Below are positions 1 to 9,279 of a stretch of 64,000 bases of DNA, piece after piece. Origin of the DNA: Rhexocercosporidium sp. MPI-PUGE-AT-0058 (lineage: Eukaryota; Ascomycota; Leotiomycetes; Helotiales); contig JAGTJL010000017.1 of the NCBI GenBank assembly GCA_020746875.1, positions 372,001 through 436,000 of the forward strand. Direction: 5' to 3'. Positions within the stretch are counted from its first letter, which is position 1. The number at the start of each line of letters is the position of its first letter. The translations under genes and the position numbers were made by a program. Below the pieces are notes generated by a model. The model saw only the letters and a program-made list of their open reading frames with translations, was not told the DNA's origin and did not search any database.

Positions 1-530
1 TAGCGTAGGTAAGTTGTTGTGGTTTTCGTTTGGCACATTTTGTAGTCTGGTGGGGGATTGAGGTTGCGACTGAGATTAAAGTTGGTATATCGCCAAAGTT
101 AGTTTGCGTATTGAGGCATGATGCACAAGCCAGATATTAAGAAGATTTCAGTGTCTTCCCCGGGATATACCGTTCTCTTTGTAGGAAAGCCAATTCTGGA
201 TGCAGGGCTTGACAGTGGACCCAAATTTTGTAATTCTGCAAGCGAGCGACCTTTAACCAGCCAACACTTCAACTATGTGACGCATCCACGAATTCTCATC
301 ATACCTCCTCAGGCCGAAAGCGGTGCAACTCGGAGTTGCAAGAAGTTAACATAGTCCTGCCGTTCGCAGCTACTTGTACCATTTTATTTCTTTGTTTTCC
401 ACCCTGGTTTCAACTTGTAATTAAGCGAGACGAAAGGGGGTCTTATCGTTGAACAGGCCAAATCCAACACTTCAATATAATTCTACCTACTTTCGAACGA
501 CACTCAATCACCACCGGTATGTGTATATTA
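1..530. other. Upstream region without a supported gene
   Basis: A 78-codon open frame at 118-354 on + has no recognisable domain and no partner exon. A strong donor-like GTATGT lies at 517 and a CAG acceptor at 567-569, which would make a 53-nt intron in the leader of the next gene. The frame before 517 is closed by TAA at 478-480 with no ATG after it, so anything here joined to the next gene is probably untranslated leader. Confidence 0.4.
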
Positions 531-1758
531 ATGCAAATAAATGTCTACCATTATTGCTCTCACACGCAGAGGGTGTCTGTGCCTAGTGTAAATCCCAACT
601 GTGGCAGAGAGGTCCTTGGGCGGGGATACTTGATGGGAGAATGGTGTCCTCGTTGCAGGTGAACATGCCAACCAATTTCCAAGTTTGGTCTTCTAACGCA
701 AGTGAACAGATGGACAGGATTCATAGCTCCTTATGAGTACGTAGAGTTCGCAGAAGGACTTCCCTGTAAAGGCTACACCGGCAAAGTCACCAGGACCGTC
801 AAACTCGACCCGGGAGAGTTCAAACATCCAAAGACAAAAGAGCAGATCTGGGCTGGTCGAATAGAGTACCAAAAAAGAATGTTAGAGTTCCGAGGAGACC
901 AAGAGGTCGAGAAGTATACCAAGATTCGAGACCTCGAAGAGCAACAAGAACCACCAATCTCGGATCTCGACCGGACTTACTTGATGGAGGAGAACGAGGA
1001 AAATGAACCCGACTTCAATCACTGTCCGGCCCTTTTCTACAATCTGAACCAGGATGCGATTCCTGATGATAAGGAGGTCTGTGGTATCTGTACGGAGAAG
1101 TTGAAAACGCTTGATGTGGATGGGCGTTGCGCGAGTGGTCTTCTGATCGTCCTCCTACCTTGCGATCATTATTTTGGACAACGCTGCATTACGCAATGGA
1201 TGAGAGATCCGAAAACTCCTACTTGTCCTGAGTGTCGACATCGGTACAAGATCAAGTACCAGATCCCGCCTGGGGGATTGAGTGCTGTTGTGCCTCCGGG
1301 GTTTGAGGAACAACTACTCGTTGACTTTTATTTGGATGTGGATGTACGATGGTTGTACTTGAGATTGATGCTCATTTATTATCTTAAGATGGCTTTCATC
1401 GCTGTTCTATTCGCGCCTTTTCCGGTATGTAGCTACTACTTCAGGTTATTGGAAGCTTTACTGACGAGAGATACAGTGGATGAGTTGGACGAATCTATGG
1501 ATGCTCACATTCGGAGGAATTCTCTTCTACTGCTCGTTCATTCAACTGATACAACTAACCCCTGTTTTCTCGCCACGGGAACGGATAATTCAGAACCGCT
1601 TCGCGGTCTTTTCTGCCTTTGGAAATACGATCGAGCTTCTTTTCGCTAGGGCGATTGGTGTTCCGGGGCCTTCTCTGCTGGTTTATGGTGCGTCGAGTTG
1701 GGTTTTACTCACGGCGATGATTTATATTTTCAGACCGACATTCCGTCTACCTGTGTAA
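531..1758 (+). CDS. RING-finger multipass membrane protein (probable E3 ubiquitin ligase)
   Basis: Modelled as three exons, 531-658, 710-1424 and 1477-1758 (374 aa). Intron 659-709 has a weak GTGAAC donor, a CTAAC branch site and CAG. Intron 1425-1476 has GTATGT, CTGAC and CAG, and its 52 nt switch the frame from the RING part into the C-terminal membrane part, which supports it. A RING-H2-like zinc finger spans about residues 167-218, with CGIC at its start and TCPEC at its end around a CDH core. Hydrophobic helices follow in the end of exon 2 and through exon 3. RING proteins of this kind usually attach ubiquitin to targets at a membrane; no substrate can be read from the sequence. The start is uncertain: ATG 531 and ATG 633 are both in frame, and a leader intron 517-569 would force the second. 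Confidence 0.72.
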
Positions 1759-2484
1759 AAAGTGAAACAAATCAGCTCAATAGAGCTGGAAATCAACTTG
1801 TTGTCATAAACACATTAAGCAGAATGTGGATGTATTGAAGTGTTGTGGTTATGTTGAGACGAGGAGATGTAAGATGCAGCCGACTTGCGATTGTAAAGGT
1901 CCAAGTTGGTCGGATTGCAAGCACTTCATAAATAATCCGAGTAGAAAATCAAGAGCTTTTGGAGTATGTATTATCGTGCATCTTGTAATAAGTTACAGGA
2001 TCAGACATGCAGCAAAAGCCGAGGAGCAAATGTATCCGGAGTTCCCCAACTTTGTCACTCCGGCTGACATAATATACCAACACCTCTGTACCAATTCCGG
2101 AGCTCTATAGAACACAAGAGTTTTAGAAAAGAGTAGTCTCATGCACGTTTCGGGGCTCCGTAAGTTCGTACCTGATATCATGTCGATCAGTTCCTTATTT
2201 CCACCATTGTGTAAGTGTGACGCCAGTAGCTGCATCCGTATCTGCAGGTCGAAGCTCACCTGCATTCAAACCTTCGGAATAACTTTCCAAGACAGAAAAT
2301 GTAGGCTTGATTTGACTATTTAGCGGAATCATGTCATGTCGGAATGATGAGGCTGGCTGGATGTCGGAATCCAGCTAAAAGTTAAGCATTGCGGTGTGGG
2401 TAGCGGCCCAGCATAAAGGGAAGGACTTGCCCACATCCTATTGAACTTCTATTGATATCTAGATCAAACAATTATATATCTATT
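1759..2484. other. Intergenic region, no supported gene
   Basis: Open frames at 1826-2110 (+) and 1993-2265 (-) overlap each other on opposite strands. Neither has a known motif, membrane segment or splice partner. The last part should hold the promoter and leader of the SnoaL-like gene. Confidence 0.4.
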
Positions 2485-3030
2485 ATGCGTTTCCAAACAC
2501 TGTTTATCGCTCTCGCAGTCGGGCTTGCCAATGCCAACACCTTCCACCCATTCTCACTTGATCCAGCAGCCGAGATCCGCAACGTCCTTGCTCACTACTG
2601 CTTAATTCTTGACACCAAGACATACAGCGACCTGTCGTCAGTATACACGCCAGATGCCATTGCCAATTTCACAACCATTGGCCTGGGAGTCTTGAGTGGT
2701 CTGCCTGCGATCCAGAAAGCAATGAACAGTTCACTGTTTGGAATCCCAACGCAGCACGCAATGACAACGAGTTATATATCGGACATTAAGAAGAATGAAG
2801 CGAATATTATCACTTAGTGAGTACTTAGTTAGCTGCTCAAGATGATTGCTGATGCGTTTAGCTATACACTTGAGCAATTCGGAACTGGAGAAAGAGCTGG
2901 TCAGTTGTTTACTGTGTGGGGAAAGTGGGAAGACCAGCTTGTGAACGATGGTGGCTGGAAAGTGAAGAATCGGCAGGTTGTGGCAATGGGCGGACCCTTG
3001 ATTGGTAGCTTTGTCGTACCTTCACATTGA
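2485..3030 (+). CDS. Secreted SnoaL-like (NTF2-fold) protein
   Basis: Two exons, 2485-2816 and 2862-3030, encode 166 aa. The intron 2817-2861 (45 nt) has GTGAGT and TTTAG and restores the frame exactly, turning a TAG-ended frame into a continuous one. The first 17 or so residues (MRFQTLFIALAVGLANA) look like a signal peptide, so export is likely. The rest has the SnoaL/NTF2 pattern: an early helix with AEIRNVLAHYC, a YTPDA segment, a middle helix, a THxY-type strand at the splice junction, and a C-terminal GKWEDQLV...GWKVKNRQV strand pair. Such proteins are small cone-shaped folds used as enzymes or binding proteins; the active residues are too variable to name a reaction. The start was chosen because the only upstream in-frame codon is a non-ATG. 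Confidence 0.75.
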
Positions 3031-3584
3031 GCAAAACTCACTGGGAGTGTGAAGGGTAATGAATGAGTGACAATCAGTTTGTGTGTATCTCAGTTCTCGG
3101 AACTTGACAACCAGCCTCGACAGCTGGCCTAGAAGATGTACAAATGCTTAATTCATCCTTACTTCCATATTTGACATGCTAAGTCGAAGAGAACAAGACG
3201 TCCATAACCCATATTTAGTTTGAACCATCGTGTACTTCAAATTGGCAATCTGCCAGTCCCTGGGAAGCAAAAGTAGGCATGCTCGCTCCAATTCAATTAG
3301 AGATGTAGGGAAAGCTGAGTGCTAAACCCCAAGTAGCAGCCCATCACAAATTTTGCTGTCTTTGGGTCGTGACTTCCTTGAGAGAGTGATAGAATACCTA
3401 GCTCCCCGCTCTCATATACGACTTTAAGCAGTGTCCCACGGGAGAAGATATTGGCTCAATGCCTTTGTGAAAACCAAAATCTTACCCTATCGACTCAAAG
3501 AAAGAAGATTTAAATTAAGAAGGAAAGTTTGCACAAATTCAATCTCCTCTCTATGTGGGTCTCGGTCACAATCTTGCTCAATGC
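3031..3584. other. Intergenic region
   Basis: The 3' flank of the SnoaL-like gene. No coding frame, RNA gene or repeat recognised. Confidence 0.4.
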
Positions 3585-3899
3585 ATGAGTGACCATGATC
3601 CCGACTCTGGTCTTCACAACACCTGGAAGACTTGGGGACTTGTGCTGAGCTGTATGGAGGCCCTAAAGCTACAATTCATACCATTGGCGCTGCCAATCCT
3701 GGGCAAAGAGTTTTCTTACCTGGAAGAGTACAGAGAGAATCTTGACAATAAACTCAAGGTGTCTGTCAAGCAAAAGCAGCCAAGACGCAACGCTCTAGCA
3801 TCAGAGTTGAGTCAGGCACTCAGACGCATCGGCAGGTGGCATATTAGATCTGAGTTATGTCGTAGCTTGAAGGTTAGGAAAAGCCGTTATCGGTGCTAA
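3585..3899 (+). CDS. Hypothetical small protein (doubtful)
   Basis: From the ATG at 3585 an open frame of 104 codons runs to TAA at 3897-3899. It is basic near the C-terminus and has one moderately hydrophobic stretch (LQFIPLALPILG). I do not recognise any domain. It stands alone between an ordinary intergenic stretch and AT-rich decayed DNA, so it may be a broken last exon or chance. Confidence 0.2.
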   Translation: MSDHDPDSGLHNTWKTWGLVLSCMEALKLQFIPLALPILGKEFSYLEEYRENLDNKLKVSVKQKQPRRNALASELSQALRRIGRWHIRSELCRSLKVRKSRYRC

Positions 3900-4172
3900 G
3901 TATTAAGAAGACACCCTATAGGGAAGTATATTAATTGAGGTAATTAACCCTGCTAATTAAATTATACAATTAGCCATTAAGTGTAACGGTCCGTGTATTT
4001 ACTCGGTATAGATATAGTAGGCCGTTATTAATCTTAATGATCGAGAAGTATATTACGTACTGCGGGATAAACAGTTATTAATATAAGTAAAGATATTATT
4101 TAAAGTTAAGCACGAAGCTTTTATTTAATAACAAACGTGCTAGTTTTAGATAAAACCTTTCGTGCTTATTAA
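3900..4172. other. AT-rich decayed stretch
   Basis: TA-rich sequence with many TTAATTA-like words and no open frame, similar in texture to the RIP-decayed repeats elsewhere in the window. No family could be assigned. Confidence 0.45.
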
Positions 4173-4238
4173 ATCTGCTCTTCTGAAACGTCGATTCCCA
4201 AGACGACTCGTGGGACTTGCCGTCCATTTGAAAGACAG
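4173..4238 (+). repeat. 66-bp dispersed repeat, copy 1
   Basis: Matches 59901-59966 in the same orientation at 64 of 66 positions. The two differences are both transitions (A/G and G/A). The match starts at ATCTGCTCTTCTGAAACG and stops at GACAG, exactly where the NCS-1 remnant begins. Confidence 0.85.
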
Positions 4239-4910
4239 CGACAAGAAAGAGTTACAACAATAGTACAAAGGTACATTAGATATACTCCACCAAAAATTGC
4301 AAATCTAACTACCGACCAGGTTTCTTGACGGACTGTCCCTCGGGCATGCTCACCAAGGAGGAATTCCAAAATATCTACTGCCAATTCTTCCCCTTCGGAG
4401 ACCCTTCCTCTTTCGCTGACTACGTCTTCAACGTCTTCGACAGCGATATAAGCACGGCTTGATTGATTTCAAGCAGTTCATCTGCGCTCTGAGCGTCACA
4501 AGTAGGGGAAAGATAAGTTAGAGGACAAGCTAGATTAGGCTTTCCATCTCTACGATATCGACGGAGATGGAAAGATCAGCTATGATGAGATGCTAGCTAT
4601 TGCCGAGGCGATTTACAACATGGTACGTCCAGTCCAACTTCCACATGGCATTTTGGTGATGTGACCCTTACCCCTGACGCAATGGTTGTGTCTACATCAG
4701 CTTCAACTCAGACTCTAACATCTCCTCCAGGTCGGCTCAATGGTCAAACTCCCCGCCGACGAAGATACGCCCGAAAAGCGCGTCAAGAAGATCTTCCGTA
4801 TGATGGATAAGGACGAGAACGGCAGGCTGGACATGGAAGAGTTCAAGGGGGGCAGCAAACGCGACGAGACCATCGTGTCGGCACTCTCGCTCTACGACGG
4901 CCTCGTTTGA
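4239..4910 (+). pseudogene. ncs1: Neuronal calcium sensor 1 / frequenin-like gene, broken
   Basis: An EF-hand protein of the NCS-1 (frequenin) family, normally a myristoylated calcium sensor that regulates phosphatidylinositol 4-kinase. The first visible exon ends DKKELQQ-stop-YKG; the family has Trp at the stop, so TGG has become TAG. An intron at about 4271-4319 (CTAAC, CAG) leads into [15 protein letters not shown] and FPFGDP. The frame then breaks near 4445, stops near 4510-4530 (frameshift, and another TAG where Trp is expected), and resumes as [15 protein letters not shown] further intron precedes [17 protein letters not shown], and the gene ends with the family's [10 protein letters not shown] at TGA 4908-4910. 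The N-terminal myristoylation exon is missing; a dispersed 66-bp repeat sits in its place. The last exon is nearly perfect, so decay is uneven. Confidence 0.85.
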
Positions 4911-5132
4911 GTATTTTTCTTCTCTTTCTCTTTTTCGGCATTGCGAATGGAGCGAAATGAAAGTTAGACTTGGAGGCAGACTCCAATTGAAGATGGGACT
5001 TGGACCCCCATTTGCAAGTCTTGGTAGCTAGTAATGGCAGAAATGGGATGTGTTATTCGTATAGATTAAGTCTGTAACTAATAGATAATATCTAGGAATT
5101 CGCGCAGTCGAATGCCGTGCAAAAACTAAGTA

Positions 5133-5290
5133 ACGTCCCTCCCTGCGTGCCGAGAAACTGTTGGATCCCAGATCACATGTGGCTGCCTACTAGGCAGCTA
5201 CAGTCTCTCGTTTATATAAGAACGCCCAGACAGCCAGCTTCTACAATTAAGCATGCTGCTATCACTTCTTCTTCTGATCTCCAATTGAAA
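5133..5290 (-). mobile_element. TA-flanked MITE, copy 1 (one end damaged)
   Basis: This is the reverse complement of the element at 11379-11556. It keeps the terminus ACGTCCCTCCCTGCGTGCC after a TA, the central hairpin word CTGCCTACTAGGCAG, and the TTTATATAAGAA and CAGCCAGCTTCTA blocks. The other terminus is not recognisable: after about 5280 the sequence differs and the expected GGCACGCAGGG end is absent. No coding capacity. Confidence 0.8.
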
Positions 5291-5642
5291 CCCACCGTGC
5301 CGAGAAAATAATAGGTACTTCGACTTTGAGCAACTTAAACTCCATGCACACATCGACACACCTTATAATTTTATGTTAGTCGTATTTCGCGGCTACTCCT
5401 GAATAATCTTCCCCCCCAAAGGGCTGGGGGGACACGATTAAAGCCAATCCCGAAATAATAAGAATAACCAATGTTTTAGGAAGAGTATTAGAGGTCACCT
5501 AAATAGGCACGCGACCTTGACGAAGCCCTACAAGTCTTTTTCTAAACGCCATAGCAGTCTCTCACTAGATAGGTGACCAACAGACCATTGCAGTCCACGC
5601 AAGCCTTTACCTGGGTAACAAATACTAATGGTCGCGGCATTT
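5291..5642. other. Intergenic region downstream of the RTA1-like gene
   Basis: No open frame of note, repeat or RNA gene recognised. It includes a run of C and G around 5409-5430 (CCCCCCCAAAGGG). Confidence 0.35.
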
Positions 5643-6720
5643 CTAACGGCCTTGCAAACACTGTCCAGCCTCATGTTCGATGTCATATGTCTCAGATCTA
5701 TTATTAAGAACTAGCGGGGTTTCAACTTCGTAAACGTGGGCCTTAGAGTCTCGCAGGGCGCCAGCGTAGATGCCTGGATGTACAGCGGATAGGAGGACGG
5801 CGGAGAGTAAAATCAACCTAATTCAAGCGTAAGCGGGAGTCACAGCTGAAGGTAGGGCAGACAGCCCAATAGAAGACTCACAAGCCATCGAAGATCATAA
5901 ACTCGGCTTCTTGTCGCATCAGGGGTCCACCAACACCGCCAGCTAATTCAGGGATACTGTCCGATTATCAGCATCACGTCTATCACCCAGCATGACCGTC
6001 TTCAGTCTCCCACTCACCGATAAATGCATCGTGTCAAAATCAAGAAGAACGCCGCCGTCATCGCCGATAGGAAAAACTTGAGATCTCTAGGCAGATCTGC
6101 AAATACATGAGCACCATGTCGCCTACCAATCCGCAAGGCAAAGTCAGCCGTGAGGAGACCCGCAAGTACCATAATGGCGGCCTGGAACGAAACACCGAAG
6201 ATCATAATGGTGTTACCAACGGACGCCAGGCTTGGATTTCTGTCACCCGCAGCCGCAACGACGCCGCCACCACACTGCAAAAAGAAGCCCACCAGATCAG
6301 CCGTGACGAAGGGCCAAGTCCAAAACCGTTCAGGCAGTCTCGTATGCTCCGGGCCAAAGTGTTGCACCAGCGCTCTCAGCGTTCTCAGCGTTGTGTACAG
6401 CGCTGCCGCCAGGAAGGACGGCGAGACCATGAGCAACACAAGCTGGATCGGCAGAGCCGCGCCGTTCCACGGGTTCTTGTGCAGGAATAAGCGGCCGATG
6501 TAGCCACAGCATTCACCGCAACAACCGACGAAGGTCAGAATGGAAAAGGTTTTCCAGGACTGCCAGAACCGGCAAATATGATAACACTGGATAAGGGCAC
6601 AGAGGGCGAATACAACGGCGTAGAAAGAATTGCCACCAAGATTCGGAGCGTAGCCGTATACGGTCGCCTCGACGGGACATTAGGGGAGACTACCTTGCAG
6701 TTATCAGTAGAGTCAGGCAT
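5643..6720 (-). CDS. RTA1-like multipass membrane protein (possibly frameshifted at the N-terminus)
   Basis: RTA1-family proteins are seven-helix membrane proteins linked to lipid translocation and resistance to toxic lipids. Exons read from high to low: about 6679-6018, 5956-5882 and 5817-5643. Introns 5957-6017 and 5818-5881 both use GTGAGT donors and keep phase. Family features in order: VYGYAPNLGGNSFYAVVFAL (first helix), GYIGR, HKNPW, SPSFLAAALY, FVTADLVGFFLQCGGGVVA, and RIPELAGGVGGPLMRQE across the first junction. The last helix ends AVHPGI. The weak point is the N-terminus. ATG 6720 gives MPDSTDNCK in another frame; either a 26-nt intron (6668-6693) or an indel near 6660-6670 is needed to join it. 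A divergent promoter with the next gene (8680, -) is excluded because both run on the minus strand. Confidence 0.8.
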
Positions 6721-7487
6721 CTTCGTAAAAGAGGCAATAGGCGTGGATCGTCGATTTAAGTTGACGGTTCGAGGTTGAAAATAGCAATAGCGTTGAATTA
6801 GTGGTGATAGACACGAGGAGTAGAGGGATAACTTGCGGGATGTAATAAGCAACCGTCATCGAGAAATCCATTCCATACTTATAGAATGTCTATTGTTTAG
6901 CGAAAGCCTTGTCAAGGTGGCTTATATCGAATGCATAAGTGCAGGAACGATGGGATTGTAGATCATGCTAATAATAAGGGCTGATCGATGGCACTGCAAA
7001 AACCACTAGTAGTGCGGAGCGGCAAGAACGGTGTAAACGGTATAAACGGTGTAAACGGTGTAAACGAAGTAAGCGCCCAAAGTGGAGACTTCGTCAGGCT
7101 GTGATCCCGTCCTGTTGACTCAGTGCTAAGCGATTAAGAAAGCGAGAAGATCTTCGTCTTCACAGCAAGCCTGCGTAGCTGAGCAGTGTTAGGATTGGAG
7201 ATACTTAGTACATGCCCGAAATAATATGCACTCGCAGTCTGAGCGCGATTCTGGAGGTTTCTACTTGACAGGGCTTTACACAAGGGTACTACCCAATGAT
7301 AAAGTAATGCTAATTCGCCGCATTGGCAAGTACTTGAATTTCATGGGTCTACGCACAGACTAGAATTATACATTAATTACCCCAAGTACGAAGTAGTATC
7401 TCTGAACCATGGCGAACAAAAGAAATGATCGATACTGTAGGAGCCGAATGGTATAGACATAACCCGGCGGCTCAGCCCTGTTTCCAC
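6721..7487. other. Intergenic region with a minisatellite
   Basis: Upstream region of the RTA1-like gene and 3' flank of the Zn2Cys6 gene. The only structure seen is the 9-bp tandem repeat at 7030-7065. Confidence 0.4.
7030..7065. repeat. Minisatellite, 9 bp x 4
   Basis: Four head-to-tail units of GGTGTAAAC; the second differs by one base (GGTATAAAC). Not coding. Confidence 0.95.
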
Positions 7488-8680
7488 TTATCTCTGCCTC
7501 GATCTCACGGTATCTGCTAATTCGTCGGCCCCTGCTCGTATTCGATGCTCGTGGTAAACCCAATTAATCGTCGCATTTACCTCTAGGCTCATGATGTCGC
7601 TACAAGCCCGCAAAATCCGTCCAGACCATCCCGACATCCAGCAACATTCATGTTCCGAAGCGCGGATGAGGAGAGCGCTGTAGGCAAAAACTACAATCGC
7701 GTCAGGATGATGATCACGGAGACGAGCCCAGTAGTCATCTTCGACTGAAGCCATCCAGGTAGCGGCCAATCGGTTGTAGTCGCTTCCTGTCATATATCGA
7801 TCAAGCCATATCTGCAACTGCTGGACTGCATTTTTGTCGGATTGATGGTCTACTTGGTCCCGTAACAACTGTAATGTTTGGCGCGCAGAGGAATCTTGGT
7901 CTTCGAGGATAGGTGCTGGTAGGGGCGGGTCTAGGAAGACGCGCATGGGACTTTCCTTGATGACTTCTTGATAGAGACGGGCAACCCTCCGGGAGCCACG
8001 TACCACCTCTATCGTACTGAGAATGTCGTCGAGAGACGGTTGCTCAGCCGCTATTTCCGGAAAGGCGTAAGTCCATATACTAAGAAGGACGGAGTACGCA
8101 ACAATAACTTCTGCTGTCTCAGACGACGTGGAGGCGACCATTTCCTGGAAAATTGGGAGGCTCAGACCATGATGACGGAGGGCACGACTCCGATAGAGGT
8201 CGCGTCGGGCTGTTTCTTTCCAGGCGCAGTGAATGGCGGTCACCGCGAGGAAGCCATGCACCAAGATGACGTTGGAGGCGGCGAGAGCAGGTATCTCATG
8301 TTGCCAGACCTGTTTTTGTCGCGCTCCGTTAAAGAGATGCTCGCAAGTGTTAGTAACGCAGTGATGCATTAAGGTCATGTCGAACAGATCAAAAGACGTT
8401 GATAGTGCGGGGGAATCCCAAGCAACTAATGACGAAGGCGTTCCAGACGCATTTGACGTTAAGGGCGGCGATTTTGGATTCGATTCCGCGCATGGATAAT
8501 GACACTTGGAGCGAGTCCTCACGCATCTTCCGCAGATCGGTTCGTTTTCGTCGCACTGGTTGGCGAGCGAGTTAATTTGTGCGGCGGGAACGAGCGCTCA
8601 CGTTCGAAACGTACCTTGACCCTTCGCTTCCTGCATTCGGAACACCCAAAGCGGGACTTTCGGTGGAATTGGCGTGGCAT
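7488..8680 (-). CDS. Zn2Cys6 fungal-specific transcription factor (377 aa)
   Basis: Two exons, 8680-8615 and 8555-7488. The intron 8556-8614 (59 nt, GTACGT...CAG) cuts the zinc cluster after RKRRVK and rejoins at CDENEPICGRC. The six cysteines fall at residues 13, 16, 23, 30, 33 and 40, the exact C-x2-C-x6-C-x6-C-x2-C-x6-C spacing of a binuclear zinc cluster that binds CGG-type DNA sites. The rest (from about residue 80) resembles the Fungal_trans_2 region found in UPC2-like regulators, with FDLFDMTLMHHCV near its start and a typical C-terminal RIRAGADELADTV. ATG 8680 was chosen because the zinc cluster follows 12 residues later, as is usual in this family. The target genes are unknown; the nearest gene is the RTA1-like one. 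Confidence 0.88.
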
Positions 8681-9277
8681 CTTGATCTTATATCCCCTTA
8701 AGTGCGACAAACACAGCTGTTCAGGCTGTTCTGCCCCTAAAAGCTCATGAGTCTCGCTAAACAGTGGCTTGGGACAGGCTTGGCTATAGCGCCTCCAGGT
8801 TGTGTTCCGAATCGCACTTAAAGGGATAGATCCCAGGCAGACAATAGGCAAGGTAAGGATCAAGAGGAGTAGCGGACGCTCGAATGAAAGGAATAAATCA
8901 AGTCTCGCCCAGAGACCGAACAAAGCAACACCCATCAGCTTCAACTGTCCGGCTCTCTAACCTACGGTCAGGGTGATAGCTGTCAGCAGGCTAGTAAGCT
9001 GACGTAAAAACACGTGATTGCCTTAGCTGCGCCTGTTTGTCAGCCAATTAGCGAAGAGCGCTTTAGACTAACCTTCTTGCCAGTAATTCGATGCTATCCT
9101 AGCTCGCTCCAGCTGTTTTTGGCTTCTTTCGCTACTCCGTAAGAAGCTACTGTCTAGGAGAGCCATTCCTTTAATTCATACTGTGGAGAGAAACAAAACC
9201 CAAATAACCACATCAAGAGACAGGAAACAACCACAAGATCAGGTGATTGAGGGTGGAGAAACAAATATTAAGTAGAA
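8681..9277. other. Upstream region of the Zn2Cys6 gene
   Basis: An open frame on - continues upstream to 8944 in phase with the zinc cluster, but the extra residues look like hydrophobic leader noise and are probably untranslated. Nothing else recognised up to the transposon. Confidence 0.4.
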
Positions 9278-9279
9278 TA

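Noticed and set aside
517..569. Coding exon upstream of the RING gene spliced at GTATGT 517
   Set aside because: The frame before 517 has a stop at 478-480 and no later ATG, so any spliced segment is probably untranslated leader.
1826..2265. Overlapping frames on both strands
   Set aside because: They have no domain, no splice partner and mutual overlap; likely chance in an intergenic region.
6107..6503. Two + strand frames of 117-127 codons
   Set aside because: They lie opposite the RTA1-like exon, whose minus-strand reading carries clear family motifs and splice sites.
7030..7065. CRISPR-like array
   Set aside because: Units are directly adjacent without spacers; this is a minisatellite in a eukaryotic genome.
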